Shown here piece after piece: positions 35,087-42,593 of a stretch of 64,000 nt of DNA. The stretch's first letter is position 1, and each line of letters begins with the position of its first letter. A program made the position numbers and the translations under genes. The stretch is from assembly GCA_017307785.1 (NCBI GenBank), contig JAFKGI010000005.1:186001-250000 (forward strand). The letters are read 5' to 3'. The notes under the pieces are model-generated. The model was not told the origin of the DNA and searched no databases. It worked only from the letters and a program-made list of their open reading frames with translations. This DNA is from Vulcanimicrobiota bacterium (lineage in GTDB: Bacteria; Vulcanimicrobiota; Xenobia; Xenobiales; JADMJV01).

Positions 35087-35512
35087 ATGAAATCTCTACT
35101 CCTTGCACTGGCCCTCGCCGCTCTCCCCGCCTACGCCGAAGCTCCTTTGAAGTGGTCGGTGACGCTTGGAAGTTCGGGAGGCACGACCGGTGGCGGCCGC
35201 AGCAGCATCATTCGCTCCAGCGGCGACATTGTCACCGAGAAGTGGGCCACGGCCAACGCTCCCCACGATTCCGAGGTCACCGGTTACGTGAACCAAGAAG
35301 AACTCGACCTGCTCGAGAAGATGGTGGCGGATCCCAATCTCCACAAGACCAACGTCTCCAAGCCGGGCAACATGTCGCGCTTCGTGCAGATCAACTACGG
35401 CGTCATCAAGAAGACCTACACGGTGGAAATGAATGAAAGCTTCCCCGAGCCGGTCGAGCGCCTGTCCCGCGAAATCGCTCGCGCTCTGAGTGCCGCCAAA
35501 CAAGAAGACTGA
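35087..35512 (+). CDS. Secreted hypothetical protein
   Basis: 141 residues. Signal peptide KSLLLALALAALPAYA, then a ~120-residue domain with a Gly/Ser-rich loop (TLGSSGGTTGGGRSSIIRSS) and alternating strands and helices, ending in a charged helix. I do not recognise the family. AAAGGGTGAGCT precedes ATG, giving a good ribosome-binding site. The next gene starts 37 bp later and also encodes a small exported protein, so they may form a pair sharing the terminator at 35986. Confidence 0.6.
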   Translation: MKSLLLALALAALPAYAEAPLKWSVTLGSSGGTTGGGRSSIIRSSGDIVTEKWATANAPHDSEVTGYVNQEELDLLEKMVADPNLHKTNVSKPGNMSRFVQINYGVIKKTYTVEMNESFPEPVERLSREIARALSAAKQED

Positions 35513-35549
35513 ACAAGGAGGGGCTGAACCGGGTGCGAACGGGCCGGGT

Positions 35550-35960
35550 ATGAAAAAGATTCTTTTTGTATTGGCCCTATCCGCTGGTGTCTGGGCCGAC
35601 GCCACCATCCGAGTGGCTGGCGCCAAGTGGGCCAGCGTGCAGAACAACGGAACCCTCCGCCTCCAGACCTCGCCCGTGGGCGAAGTCGAGAAAAACGGCA
35701 CCATCCGCCGCAACGGCGCCAAGATCGGCGAAATCGACAGCAAGGGGCGCATCCGCTCCGAAGGCAAGCTGGTCGGTGAGTTCAAGTCCGATGGAACCCT
35801 CATCTGGCAGGGCTCCAAGCTCGGCAGCATCGACAGCAAAGGCGAAATCAAGCGCAAAGACCAGGTCTGGGGACAGGCCGAAGGGATCGACGAGAAGACC
35901 CGCAACGGCGTCGCCGTTATGCTCCTGCTCTTCCGCGAAGACTTCGCCCCCCGCCCATAG
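35550..35960 (+). CDS. Secreted beta-repeat protein
   Basis: 136 residues from ATG 35550. Signal peptide KKILFVLALSAGVWA is followed by about six short repeats of the type V/IGEI-D/E-x-x-G-x-I-R (VGEVEKNGTIRRNGAKIG; IGEIDSKGRIRSEGK; LGSIDSKGEI), each ~10-11 residues. This suggests a stacked beta-strand or solenoid structure like repeats found in some surface proteins. The C-terminal 25 residues form a hydrophobic strand (VAVMLLLFRED). Function unknown. A strong terminator follows. Confidence 0.6.
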   Translation: MKKILFVLALSAGVWADATIRVAGAKWASVQNNGTLRLQTSPVGEVEKNGTIRRNGAKIGEIDSKGRIRSEGKLVGEFKSDGTLIWQGSKLGSIDSKGEIKRKDQVWGQAEGIDEKTRNGVAVMLLLFREDFAPRP

Positions 35961-35985
35961 TTAGGTCCCTCTCACCTCGAGAAAA

Positions 35986-36012
35986 GGCTCGGCCCCTGGC
36001 CGGGCCTTTTTT
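35986..36012 (+). terminator. Rho-independent terminator
   Basis: GGCTCGGCC (35986-35994) pairs with GGCCGGGCC (35998-36006), nine pairs with one G-U, around a 3-nt loop, followed by T6 (36007-36012). It ends the two-gene unit 35087-35960. Confidence 0.9.
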
Positions 36013-36235
36013 GTTGGACTGAGCTTGGAAAATTTTCAATTTAAGTAGGCGGAAGAGGCGGCCGGGTCGCCAACCATGCTAAATAGGCCCGATCAGAACT
36101 TGAATGACGACCTGGCCCATTGACACACAATTCGATATTCAGCAATTTTTGGAAAATATTCGTTCAATATTAACTCGATCTGCCCAAAGTAAAGCGGGGC
36201 CTTAAGCGTTCTGGCCACAAGTAGGTCAGAAGCGA
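36013..36235. other. AT-richer intergenic stretch, nothing recognised
   Basis: About 220 bp of noticeably lower GC than the surroundings (for example GGAAAATTTTCAATTTAAG and AATATTCGTTCAATATTAA) between a terminator and the 18/21-bp repeat locus 2. I find no gene, RNA or clear dyad in it. The composition change could mark an old insertion or a replication/recombination-related site. Confidence 0.5.
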
Positions 36236-36396
36236 TGCCGGAACGGGTGGCGGCGCCGGGACCGGTGGGTGCGCCAACACCGGTGGGCGCAATTCCGACA
36301 CCGGTAGGTGCGCCGACACCGGTGGGCGCGCCGAGACGGGTAGGCGCAATTCCGGGACCCGTAGCGGCGCCGCCACGGGTGGCGCAATTCCGGGGG
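36236..36396. repeat. Degenerate 18/21-bp tandem repeat, locus 2
   Basis: Eight units of the family seen at 4443-4566: ACCGGTGGGTGCGCCAAC, ACCGGTGGGCGCAATTCCGAC and variants, in a mixed 18/21 order. It lies between two convergent genes, upstream of the minus-strand terminator of the EF-hand gene. The 21-bp form carries an AATTCC insertion in this locus and AATGCC in locus 1, so each locus has drifted or been homogenised separately. Confidence 0.75.
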
Positions 36397-36408
36397 CCAT
36401 GAAACGCC

Positions 36409-36435
36409 AAAAGGGCTGCCGCGAACGACAGCCCT
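36409..36435 (-). terminator. Terminator hairpin of EF-hand gene
   Basis: On the minus strand AGGGCTG (36435-36429) pairs with CAGCCCT (36418-36412) around a 10-nt loop, followed by TTTT. It lies 26 bp after the stop of the EF-hand gene. Confidence 0.65.
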
Positions 36436-36461
36436 GAGGAGCCGATGGAACGAACTCTGGC

Positions 36462-36986
36462 CTAGGGGTTGGTGGTGCTGGTATTGGGGGGTGTACTCAT
36501 GTTAGGGGACTGGCCTCGGTTGCGGCGGCCGAAGCCTCGGCCCTGGCTGCGGGCGGCCTGCTTTTCCTGGTCGCTAATCTTGCCGTCGCCGTCGGTGTCG
36601 AAGCGCTTCATCATTTGGGCGCGGCCGGCCTGACGTTCCTGGTCGCTGACCTTGCCGTCACCATCGGTGTCGAAGCGCTTCATCATCTGGGCGCGGGCGG
36701 CGGCCTTTTCGGTGTCGTCCAGCTTGCCGTCGTGGTTGGTGTCGAAGCGGGCCATGCGCTTGCCGCCGCCGCGCCGACCTCCTCGGCCTCCACCGTTCTG
36801 GCCCCAGGGGCGGGCGTTCTGGGGGTCGCTGCCCGGATTGGCGGTGGCGTCACCACCCTGCTGGTTGACCCAGCCCGGTTTGGCTTCGTAGCCGGGCAGG
36901 GTGCCGCCGTCCTGAGAGGAGGTGGGCTGGGCCCAGGCGGCGGCCGCCAGCAGGCTGGCCAACATCAGCGTGAGGGTTTTCTTCAT
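36462..36986 (-). CDS. Secreted EF-hand calcium-binding protein
   Basis: 174 residues from ATG 36986 (AAGGAG seven bases upstream). Signal peptide KKTLTLMLASLLAAAAWA, then a Gly/Asn-rich linker, then three EF-hand loops: DTNHDGKLDDTE, DTDGDGKVSDQE and DTDGDGKISDQE, with all calcium ligands in place. The intervening helices RAQMMKRF are near-identical between hands, showing recent internal duplication. The tail is Arg- and Ser/Thr/Asn-rich. It probably binds calcium outside the cytoplasm as a sensor, buffer or matrix component. Confidence 0.85.
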   Translation of the reverse strand: MKKTLTLMLASLLAAAAWAQPTSSQDGGTLPGYEAKPGWVNQQGGDATANPGSDPQNARPWGQNGGGRGGRRGGGKRMARFDTNHDGKLDDTEKAAARAQMMKRFDTDGDGKVSDQERQAGRAQMMKRFDTDGDGKISDQEKQAARSQGRGFGRRNRGQSPNMSTPPNTSTTNP

Positions 36987-37081
36987 GAGGGGCTCCTTGC
37001 GATGAATTACCGGGAGTCTAACCGGGCAGCGGGCCCAGGGTTGCGCAGGGATTTCGATTTCTGGCCTCAAAAGTCCTGAAG

Positions 37082-38245
37082 ATGCAACGCTGGATTACGT
37101 GGATCGTCGCGCTCGCTTTAATTCTGGGCGTGGCCGCCGTGGCCACCCTCTTTCTGCTCCAGGGAGACGGCCCACCCGACTACGTAACCGCCACCGGCGA
37201 GAAAGGCACCGACAAGGGCAAGTTCGACTCGCCGGCCGGAGTGGCCATCGACTCGGGCGGCAACCTGTTCGTGCTCGACACCAACAACTCGCGCATCCAG
37301 CGACTCGATCCCGACGGCACCGTGCTCGAGATCTTCGGCGACCCCGGCTCAGCCGACGGACTCTTCCGCGCTCCCCTGCGCCTCAAGTTCAGCTCCGAGG
37401 GCATCCTCTGGGTTTCCGATACCGACAACGACCGCCTGCAGTCGTTCAACACCAAAGGCCAGTTCCTCAGCACCGTGGGCAGCCTGGGTCAAGGCCCGGG
37501 TCAGTTCAGCCGACCCATTGGCCTGACTTTCGACCTGAGCGGCAACATGTGGGTGGCCGACAGCGGCAACCACCGCATCCAGAAATTCGGACCCGGCATG
37601 AAGAACGTGCTGGCCATCATTCCCGAGAACGCCGAGCCCAGCAGCAAAAAGGGCTTCTTCAACACTCCCTGGGGCGTGGCTTGCGACACCAGCGGCACCG
37701 TCTACGTGACCGACACCGAGAATCATCGCGTCCAGCGCTTTCTCAAAGACGGCACTTTCGTCAGCAGCTTCGGCACCCCGGGCTCCAAGCCGGGCGAGTT
37801 CAACAAGCCTACCGACATCTTGATCGACCGCATGGGCAACCTCTTCATCTCCGACTCCGGCAACAACCGCATCCAGAAGTTTGACCCCCAGGGCAAGTTC
37901 ATCTGCGAGTGGGGCAAGGCCGGCAATCTGGCCCGCGAGTTCCAGAATCCGCAGCAGATCGCCGAAGGCCAGGACGGCACCATGTATATCGCCGACTGCG
38001 GCAACAACCGCGTGCAGAAATACCGCGCCCGCAAGAATCCGCTCTTCAGTCAGGAAGGCGGGGTGCAGATTCCTACCAAGCCCCGCGCCAACGGCCCCTC
38101 CGAGACTCCGGTCATGGAGCTGCCGGAAGTGCCCACCGACAACACCCCGGGTGCCAGCGGCACCCCCAGCGCCCGCCCCACTCCGGCGGCCACGCCAGCC
38201 GCTACCGGAAGCGCCTCCCCCATCCCGGAACCCACCAACTTTTAA
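37082..38245 (+). CDS. Membrane-anchored NHL-repeat beta-propeller
   Basis: 387 residues. One N-terminal membrane helix (WIVALALILGVAAVATLFLL) anchors an extracytoplasmic six-bladed NHL propeller (~35-320) with repeated GVAIDSGGNLFVLDTNNSRIQ-type blades (WVADSGNHRIQKF; VTDTENHRVQRF; ISDSGNNRIQKF; IADCGNNRVQKY). The C-terminal ~60 residues are a Pro/Thr/Ala-rich tail. Such propellers bind proteins, nucleic acid or ligands. Its TAA shares one base with the ATG of the following binding-protein gene, so it may be an accessory of the peptide importer. Confidence 0.85.
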   Translation: MQRWITWIVALALILGVAAVATLFLLQGDGPPDYVTATGEKGTDKGKFDSPAGVAIDSGGNLFVLDTNNSRIQRLDPDGTVLEIFGDPGSADGLFRAPLRLKFSSEGILWVSDTDNDRLQSFNTKGQFLSTVGSLGQGPGQFSRPIGLTFDLSGNMWVADSGNHRIQKFGPGMKNVLAIIPENAEPSSKKGFFNTPWGVACDTSGTVYVTDTENHRVQRFLKDGTFVSSFGTPGSKPGEFNKPTDILIDRMGNLFISDSGNNRIQKFDPQGKFICEWGKAGNLAREFQNPQQIAEGQDGTMYIADCGNNRVQKYRARKNPLFSQEGGVQIPTKPRANGPSETPVMELPEVPTDNTPGASGTPSARPTPAATPAATGSASPIPEPTNF

Positions 38246-39855
38246 TGCGCGCAGGGGTCGCTGCCCTATTCCTGGCATGGTCAGTCTGGGGATGCAGCGC
38301 CCGCCCACCGGTCACCGAGCCCTTCGGAACGCCCCCTCCTATACCGGCGGAAGACGTGCTCATCGTAGGCAAGCCGGACGACGCCAGCGGTCTGGACCCG
38401 GCCCTGATCAACGACGGCGAGTCCAGCCAGGTGTGTCGCAATCTTTTTGACACGCTGGTGCGCCACTCGGCCGATTCCATGAAGCTGGAGCCGGCTCTGG
38501 CCGTTTCCTGGAAGCACAGCCCGGACGGCCTGACCTGGACCTTCAACCTGCGCAAGGGAGTAAAATTCCACGACGGCACTCCCTTCAACGCCCAGGCCGT
38601 GCTCGACAACTACAATCGTCAACTGCAACCCACTCACGCGCTGCGCTTTCCCGGCAACCGCTTTCCCTACTGGGCGGACATTTGGGGCAGCAACCCCTGC
38701 CTCATCGACTCCCTGGACGCCCCCGATGATCACACCGTGCACTTTCATATGCACGAAGTGGTGGCGCCCTTTGTGGAAAATATGGCCGCCCCGTTCTTCG
38801 GCATCGTCAGCCCCAGCGCGCTCAAAAAATACGGCAGCGACAGCTTCAAGCATCCGGTGGGCACCGGGGCCTACCGCTTCGTGGAGTGGATTCCCCGCGA
38901 GCGCATCGTGCTCGAGAGCAACCCCGACTACTGGGATGGCCCGCCCCCCATGAAGAAAGTGGTCTTTGTCCCCATCAAAGACGCCACCTCGCGCCAGCTG
39001 CAACTGGAGGCCGGCAAAGTCCACCTGATCACCGGCATCTCCCTGGAAAACGTGGACAAGCTCAGCCTCAACCGGGCCGTCTCGGTGCTCAGCCAGCCGG
39101 GCATGAACGTAGGCTACCTGGCCATGAACAATCAGGACGAGCATTTCCGCCAGCAGTTGGTACGACAGGCGGTCTGCCAGGCCATCGAGCGTAAGGAAAT
39201 CGTGCGCGCTCTTTACCACGGACTGGCGGTGGTGGCCGAAAGCCACCTGCCCCCGATGCTCTGGGGTCAGGCCGATCTGCCGGCTTATGAATACAACCTG
39301 GAACGCTCCCGCCAGCTGCTGGCTCGAGCCGGCTATCCCGACGGTTTCAAATCCGAGCTCTGGTACATGAGCGCGGGCCGCACCTACTTTCCTGAGCCCA
39401 AGGTCATGGGCGAGGTCATCCAGGCCATGCTGGCCGAGGTGGGCATCGAAGTCGAACTCAAGGCGGTGGACTGGGGCAGCTACCTGGAACGGGTCGGCAA
39501 AGGCGAACACAAGATGGCCCTGGGTGGCTGGGTGGGCGACACCGGCGACCCGGACAATTATCTGTATGTGACCCTCGACGACAACAATGTCGACCGCCGA
39601 CGCGGCGGCAGCAACCTCTGCCTCTTCAAAGATCCTGAAGTCCACAAGCGACTGCTCAAGGCCCGTCAAATCGTGGTGCAAGAAGATCGAGCCGAACTCT
39701 ATGTGGAAGCGCAGCGGCTCATTCACGAGAAAAGCCCATCTCTACCGCTGGTGCACGCGCCTCAGGTGGGCGCCGTTCATCCTCTGCTGGAAGGATTTCA
39801 ACTGCACCCGACCGGCACTCTCAACTTGCAGTATGCAAAGTGGAAGCGCCCTTGA
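38245..39855 (+). CDS. ABC transporter oligopeptide-binding lipoprotein
   Basis: 536 residues. Lipobox WSVWGC near residue 17 gives a lipid-anchored protein. The body is a family 5 (DppA/OppA) solute-binding protein: SGLDPALINDGESSQVCRNLFDTLVR, WTFNLRKGVKFHDGTPF, GTGAYRFVEWIPRERIVLESNPDYW. It captures peptides or similar solutes and delivers them to the permeases encoded immediately downstream. No ATPase gene lies in this cluster, so the ATP-binding subunits must be encoded elsewhere. Confidence 0.92.
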   Translation: MRAGVAALFLAWSVWGCSARPPVTEPFGTPPPIPAEDVLIVGKPDDASGLDPALINDGESSQVCRNLFDTLVRHSADSMKLEPALAVSWKHSPDGLTWTFNLRKGVKFHDGTPFNAQAVLDNYNRQLQPTHALRFPGNRFPYWADIWGSNPCLIDSLDAPDDHTVHFHMHEVVAPFVENMAAPFFGIVSPSALKKYGSDSFKHPVGTGAYRFVEWIPRERIVLESNPDYWDGPPPMKKVVFVPIKDATSRQLQLEAGKVHLITGISLENVDKLSLNRAVSVLSQPGMNVGYLAMNNQDEHFRQQLVRQAVCQAIERKEIVRALYHGLAVVAESHLPPMLWGQADLPAYEYNLERSRQLLARAGYPDGFKSELWYMSAGRTYFPEPKVMGEVIQAMLAEVGIEVELKAVDWGSYLERVGKGEHKMALGGWVGDTGDPDNYLYVTLDDNNVDRRRGGSNLCLFKDPEVHKRLLKARQIVVQEDRAELYVEAQRLIHEKSPSLPLVHAPQVGAVHPLLEGFQLHPTGTLNLQYAKWKRP

Positions 39856-40850
39856 AACGAGTGCTCCTGAAACGATTGACCCAGATTCTGCCGGTGCTTT
39901 TTGGCATCAGCTTGCTGGTCTTTCTCATGCTGCGGCTGATTCCGGGTGACCCCGCCAGAATTATGCTGGGCGAACGAGCGGCTCCGGCTGAGGTGGAGCA
40001 GCTTCGCCAGGAGTTGGGACTGGATCGCTCTCTTCCCATGCAGTATCTGGGGTATGCCGGCCACCTGGCTCGGGGCGATCTGGGCCGCTCTATGTTGCGC
40101 AACACTCGGGTCAGTGAAGATTTAGCCCGCACCTTTCCGGCCACCGTCGAGCTGGCCTGCGCCGCTATGGCCATCGCCATCGTGGTGGGCGTGGGCCTGG
40201 GATCGCTGGCGGCCGTGAAGCGCAACAGCTGGTGGGACTCCCTTTGTGGAGCGCTCAGCTTGATCGGGGTATCCATCCCGATTTTCTGGCTGGGGCTGGT
40301 TTTGCTGCTGATCTTTCCGGCCGGATTGGGCTGGTTCGCCTTTAGCGGTCGCACCGAAGCCAGCTTTCCCCACCTCACCGGTTTCTACGTGCTGGACGCT
40401 TTCTGGAGCGGTTCGCTGGCCAATCTGCTGGACGTGTTCAAGCATCTGGTGCTGCCGGCCCTGACTTTGAGCACCGTACCCATGGCCATGATTGCCCGTA
40501 TGACGCGCTCGGCCCTGATCGACGTGCTCTCGCAGGACTACATCCGTCTGGCTCGCGCCAAAGGACTTCCCTGGTTTCGCATCTGGTGGCGGCACGCGGT
40601 GCCCAACGCCATGATTCCGGTGGTGACGGTGATCGGACTGCAGTTCGGTTACTTGCTGGGCGGGGCGGTGCTCACCGAAAGCGTCTTCGAGTGGCCGGGC
40701 CTGGGCCGGCTGGTGGTCGAGGCGGTGCGCACCCGTGACTACCCGGTGGTGCAGGGCGGTATTTTGCTGATTTCGGTGACTTTCTGCCTGGTCAACGTGG
40801 TGGTCGACCTGCTTTACGCCTGGCTTGATCCTCGGGTGAAAAAAGGATGA
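39852..40850 (+). CDS. ABC transporter permease, DppB type
   Basis: 332 residues with six membrane helices. The N-terminal signature LLKRLTQILPVLFGISLLVF and the EAA-like loop DYIRLARAKGLPWFRIWWRHAVPNAM identify a DppB/OppB permease. TTG 39852 is chosen: it overlaps the previous stop (TTGA) and GGAAG lies a few bases upstream. GTG 39840 is the alternative, adding four residues. It pairs with the following permease to form the channel. Confidence 0.92.
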   Translation: MKRVLLKRLTQILPVLFGISLLVFLMLRLIPGDPARIMLGERAAPAEVEQLRQELGLDRSLPMQYLGYAGHLARGDLGRSMLRNTRVSEDLARTFPATVELACAAMAIAIVVGVGLGSLAAVKRNSWWDSLCGALSLIGVSIPIFWLGLVLLLIFPAGLGWFAFSGRTEASFPHLTGFYVLDAFWSGSLANLLDVFKHLVLPALTLSTVPMAMIARMTRSALIDVLSQDYIRLARAKGLPWFRIWWRHAVPNAMIPVVTVIGLQFGYLLGGAVLTESVFEWPGLGRLVVEAVRTRDYPVVQGGILLISVTFCLVNVVVDLLYAWLDPRVKKG

Positions 40851-41701
40851 CCGGTGACTCCCCCGCCGCCGTGGCGCTGCGCAAGCTGATCCACAACCGC
40901 TCCGCTCAGGTCGGGTTTGTGCTGTGCGCGGGCTTCACTTTGATGGCCCTGCTGGCACCCTGGCTGGCTCCCTACTCTTACAAAAAGCTCGACCTGGCCA
41001 ACCGCATGGTGGCGCCGGGGCAACTGGGACATTGGCTGGGCACCGACAACCTGGGGCGCGACTTGCTGAGTCGTCTGATCTACGGCTCCCGCGTCTCGCT
41101 GGCGGTGGGGATTTTTTCGGTCAGCATCTCGGTGCTGGTCGGCGTCCCCCTGGGGGCTCTGGCCGGCTACGCGGGTCGCTGGGTCGACACCCTGATCATG
41201 CGCCTGATGGACCTGCTGCTGGCTTTCCCCAGCATTCTGCTGGCCATCGCCATCGTGACCGTGCTGGGCAACGACCTGAACAACGCCATGATCGCCGTGG
41301 GCGTGGTGGGAATTCCCGTCTTCGCTCGCATTACCAGGGCTTCGGTGCTGACCGTTAAAGAGCTGGAATACGTGCAGGCGGCTCGCACCATCGGCTGCTC
41401 CCCGGCGCGAATTCTGGCGGTGCATATCCTGCCCAACTGCACCAATCCTCTGATCGTGCAGGCCAGCCTCAGTTTGGGCACCTCAGTGCTGGACGCGGCC
41501 GGTTTGTCGTTTCTGGGACTGGGAGCCAGGCCACCCACTCCCGAATGGGGCACCATGCTGGGGGACACCTACCGCTATTACGACCAGGCTCCCTGGTTGG
41601 TGGTCGGCCCGGGTCTGGCCATTCTGGCCATGGTTTTAGGCTTTAACTTACTCGGAGACGGGCTGCGCGATGCTCTCGATCCGAAAACCAAGGAGGACTG
41701 A
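40847..41701 (+). CDS. ABC transporter permease, DppC type
   Basis: 284 residues, six membrane helices, including the extra N-terminal helix and LAPWLAPYSYKKLDL segment typical of DppC. The coupling loop is ELEYVQAARTIGCSPARILAVHILPN; GLSFLGLGARPPTPEWGTML is a DppC hallmark. ATG overlaps the previous stop (ATGA). It completes the heterodimeric permease of the peptide importer. Confidence 0.93.
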   Translation: MTGDSPAAVALRKLIHNRSAQVGFVLCAGFTLMALLAPWLAPYSYKKLDLANRMVAPGQLGHWLGTDNLGRDLLSRLIYGSRVSLAVGIFSVSISVLVGVPLGALAGYAGRWVDTLIMRLMDLLLAFPSILLAIAIVTVLGNDLNNAMIAVGVVGIPVFARITRASVLTVKELEYVQAARTIGCSPARILAVHILPNCTNPLIVQASLSLGTSVLDAAGLSFLGLGARPPTPEWGTMLGDTYRYYDQAPWLVVGPGLAILAMVLGFNLLGDGLRDALDPKTKED

Positions 41702-41902
41702 GTGTCGAAGAAACTGACGCGCACGCAACTGGTGGGCGCGGCCGCACAATTGGCGGCGGCCACCGTGGACAAGGACCCGGCCATCGCCGAACACGTGGCT
41801 CTGCTCGAGGGAGTCAAGGACCTCTACGAGCTGGGCGCTCTGCAATTTTACCGCTACCTGGATGCTCTCGAGCGACTCCAGGAACAACCGAAGGAGAACT
41901 AA
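41702..41902 (+). CDS. Small hypothetical protein in importer operon
   Basis: 66 residues from GTG 41702, directly after the dppC-type stop (TGA-GTG). Helical and charged, no signal peptide (LVGAAAQLAAATVDKDPAIAEHVALLEGVKDLYEL). I do not recognise it. The AAGGAG of the following tpx gene lies within its last codons, so it is in the operon. It could be a small regulatory or structural subunit. Confidence 0.55.
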   Translation: MSKKLTRTQLVGAAAQLAAATVDKDPAIAEHVALLEGVKDLYELGALQFYRYLDALERLQEQPKEN

Positions 41903-41903
41903 G

Positions 41904-42428
41904 ATGGAACGCACAGGCGAAGCTTTTGAAGAAGGCATCCAGCTGACGGTAGTCGGAGCCAAGCTGGAAGTGGGTCAAAAAGCCCCGAATTTCACGATGG
42001 AAACGTTGCCTCCGGGCCAGGGGATGCCGTCGGAGGTATCCCTCCAGGACACGGCCGGTAAGGTGCGCCTGCTCAACGTCATCAACTCCATCGACACCCC
42101 GGTCTGCCAGTGCGAAACGCGCCGCTGGGAAGAACTGCTGGGGGACGACGTGGTCGTCTACACGGTCAGCATGGACCTGCCCTTCGCCCTGCAGCGCTGG
42201 CTGGTGGAAGAAAAAGCCAGACACCAGGCGCTCTCGGGGCACAAGAATGAAGAGTTCGGCCGGGCCTACGGGGTGCTGCTCAAGGAATGGCGACTGTTGC
42301 AGCGAGCCGTCTTCGTGATCGACGGCGAGGGCGTCATTCGTCACGCCGAATACGTGGCCGATCAGATGAAAGAACCCGACTATCAGGCGGCCGTGGCTGC
42401 CGTTAGCCAGCCGTTAAATACGCCCTGA
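41904..42428 (+). CDS. tpx: Thiol peroxidase (Tpx-type) with altered cysteine pattern
   Basis: 174-residue thioredoxin-fold peroxiredoxin. Peroxidatic Cys68 lies in NSIDTPVCQCETRRW, the Tpx signature. The usual resolving Cys one helix later (LPFAxxRxC) is Leu here (LPFALQRWLVEE). A second cysteine is instead at position 70, forming a CxC. The enzyme should reduce hydroperoxides, possibly by a 1-Cys or CxC mechanism. ATG 41904 has AAGGAG. It sits at the end of the importer operon. Confidence 0.85.
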   Translation: MERTGEAFEEGIQLTVVGAKLEVGQKAPNFTMETLPPGQGMPSEVSLQDTAGKVRLLNVINSIDTPVCQCETRRWEELLGDDVVVYTVSMDLPFALQRWLVEEKARHQALSGHKNEEFGRAYGVLLKEWRLLQRAVFVIDGEGVIRHAEYVADQMKEPDYQAAVAAVSQPLNTP

Positions 42429-42480
42429 AAAGCTGACGCGAAGTTAACCGGAGCCTCGTCTGAGTGTAACTTTCTCGGGC

Positions 42481-42486
42481 TATACT
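42481..42486 (+). promoter_or_regulatory. Candidate -10 box, leaderless
   Basis: TATACT six bases upstream of ATG 42493, so transcription would begin at or next to the start codon. No convincing -35 hexamer is seen at 16-18 bp. See the finding on TANNNT-N6-ATG arrangements. Confidence 0.4.
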
Positions 42487-42492
42487 CTAAAT

Positions 42493-42591
42493 ATGGCTTT
42501 AGAAAACGCACCCAGCCAGGCTCTGCTGGCCCGCAAACTTCGACTCGTCCGTGACGCCGCTCTGCTCGGCAATCTGCCCCAGGCGAAATAG
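42493..42591 (+). CDS. Possible 32-residue leaderless protein
   Basis: Short frame MALENAPSQALLARKLRLVRD...PQAK ending TAG two bases before the convergent argJ stop. It is amphipathic and basic (ARKLRLVRDAALL), could form one helix, has no ribosome-binding site, and is preceded by TATACT at leaderless spacing. It may equally be a chance frame or remnant of a longer gene. Confidence 0.3.
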   Translation: MALENAPSQALLARKLRLVRDAALLGNLPQAK

Positions 42592-42593
42592 CC

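Noticed and set aside
36093..36410. Minus-strand frame with GAPTGVGAPTG-type repeats
   Set aside because: Arises from the 18/21-bp DNA repeat. No ribosome-binding site, and the C-terminal part is translated AT-rich spacer.
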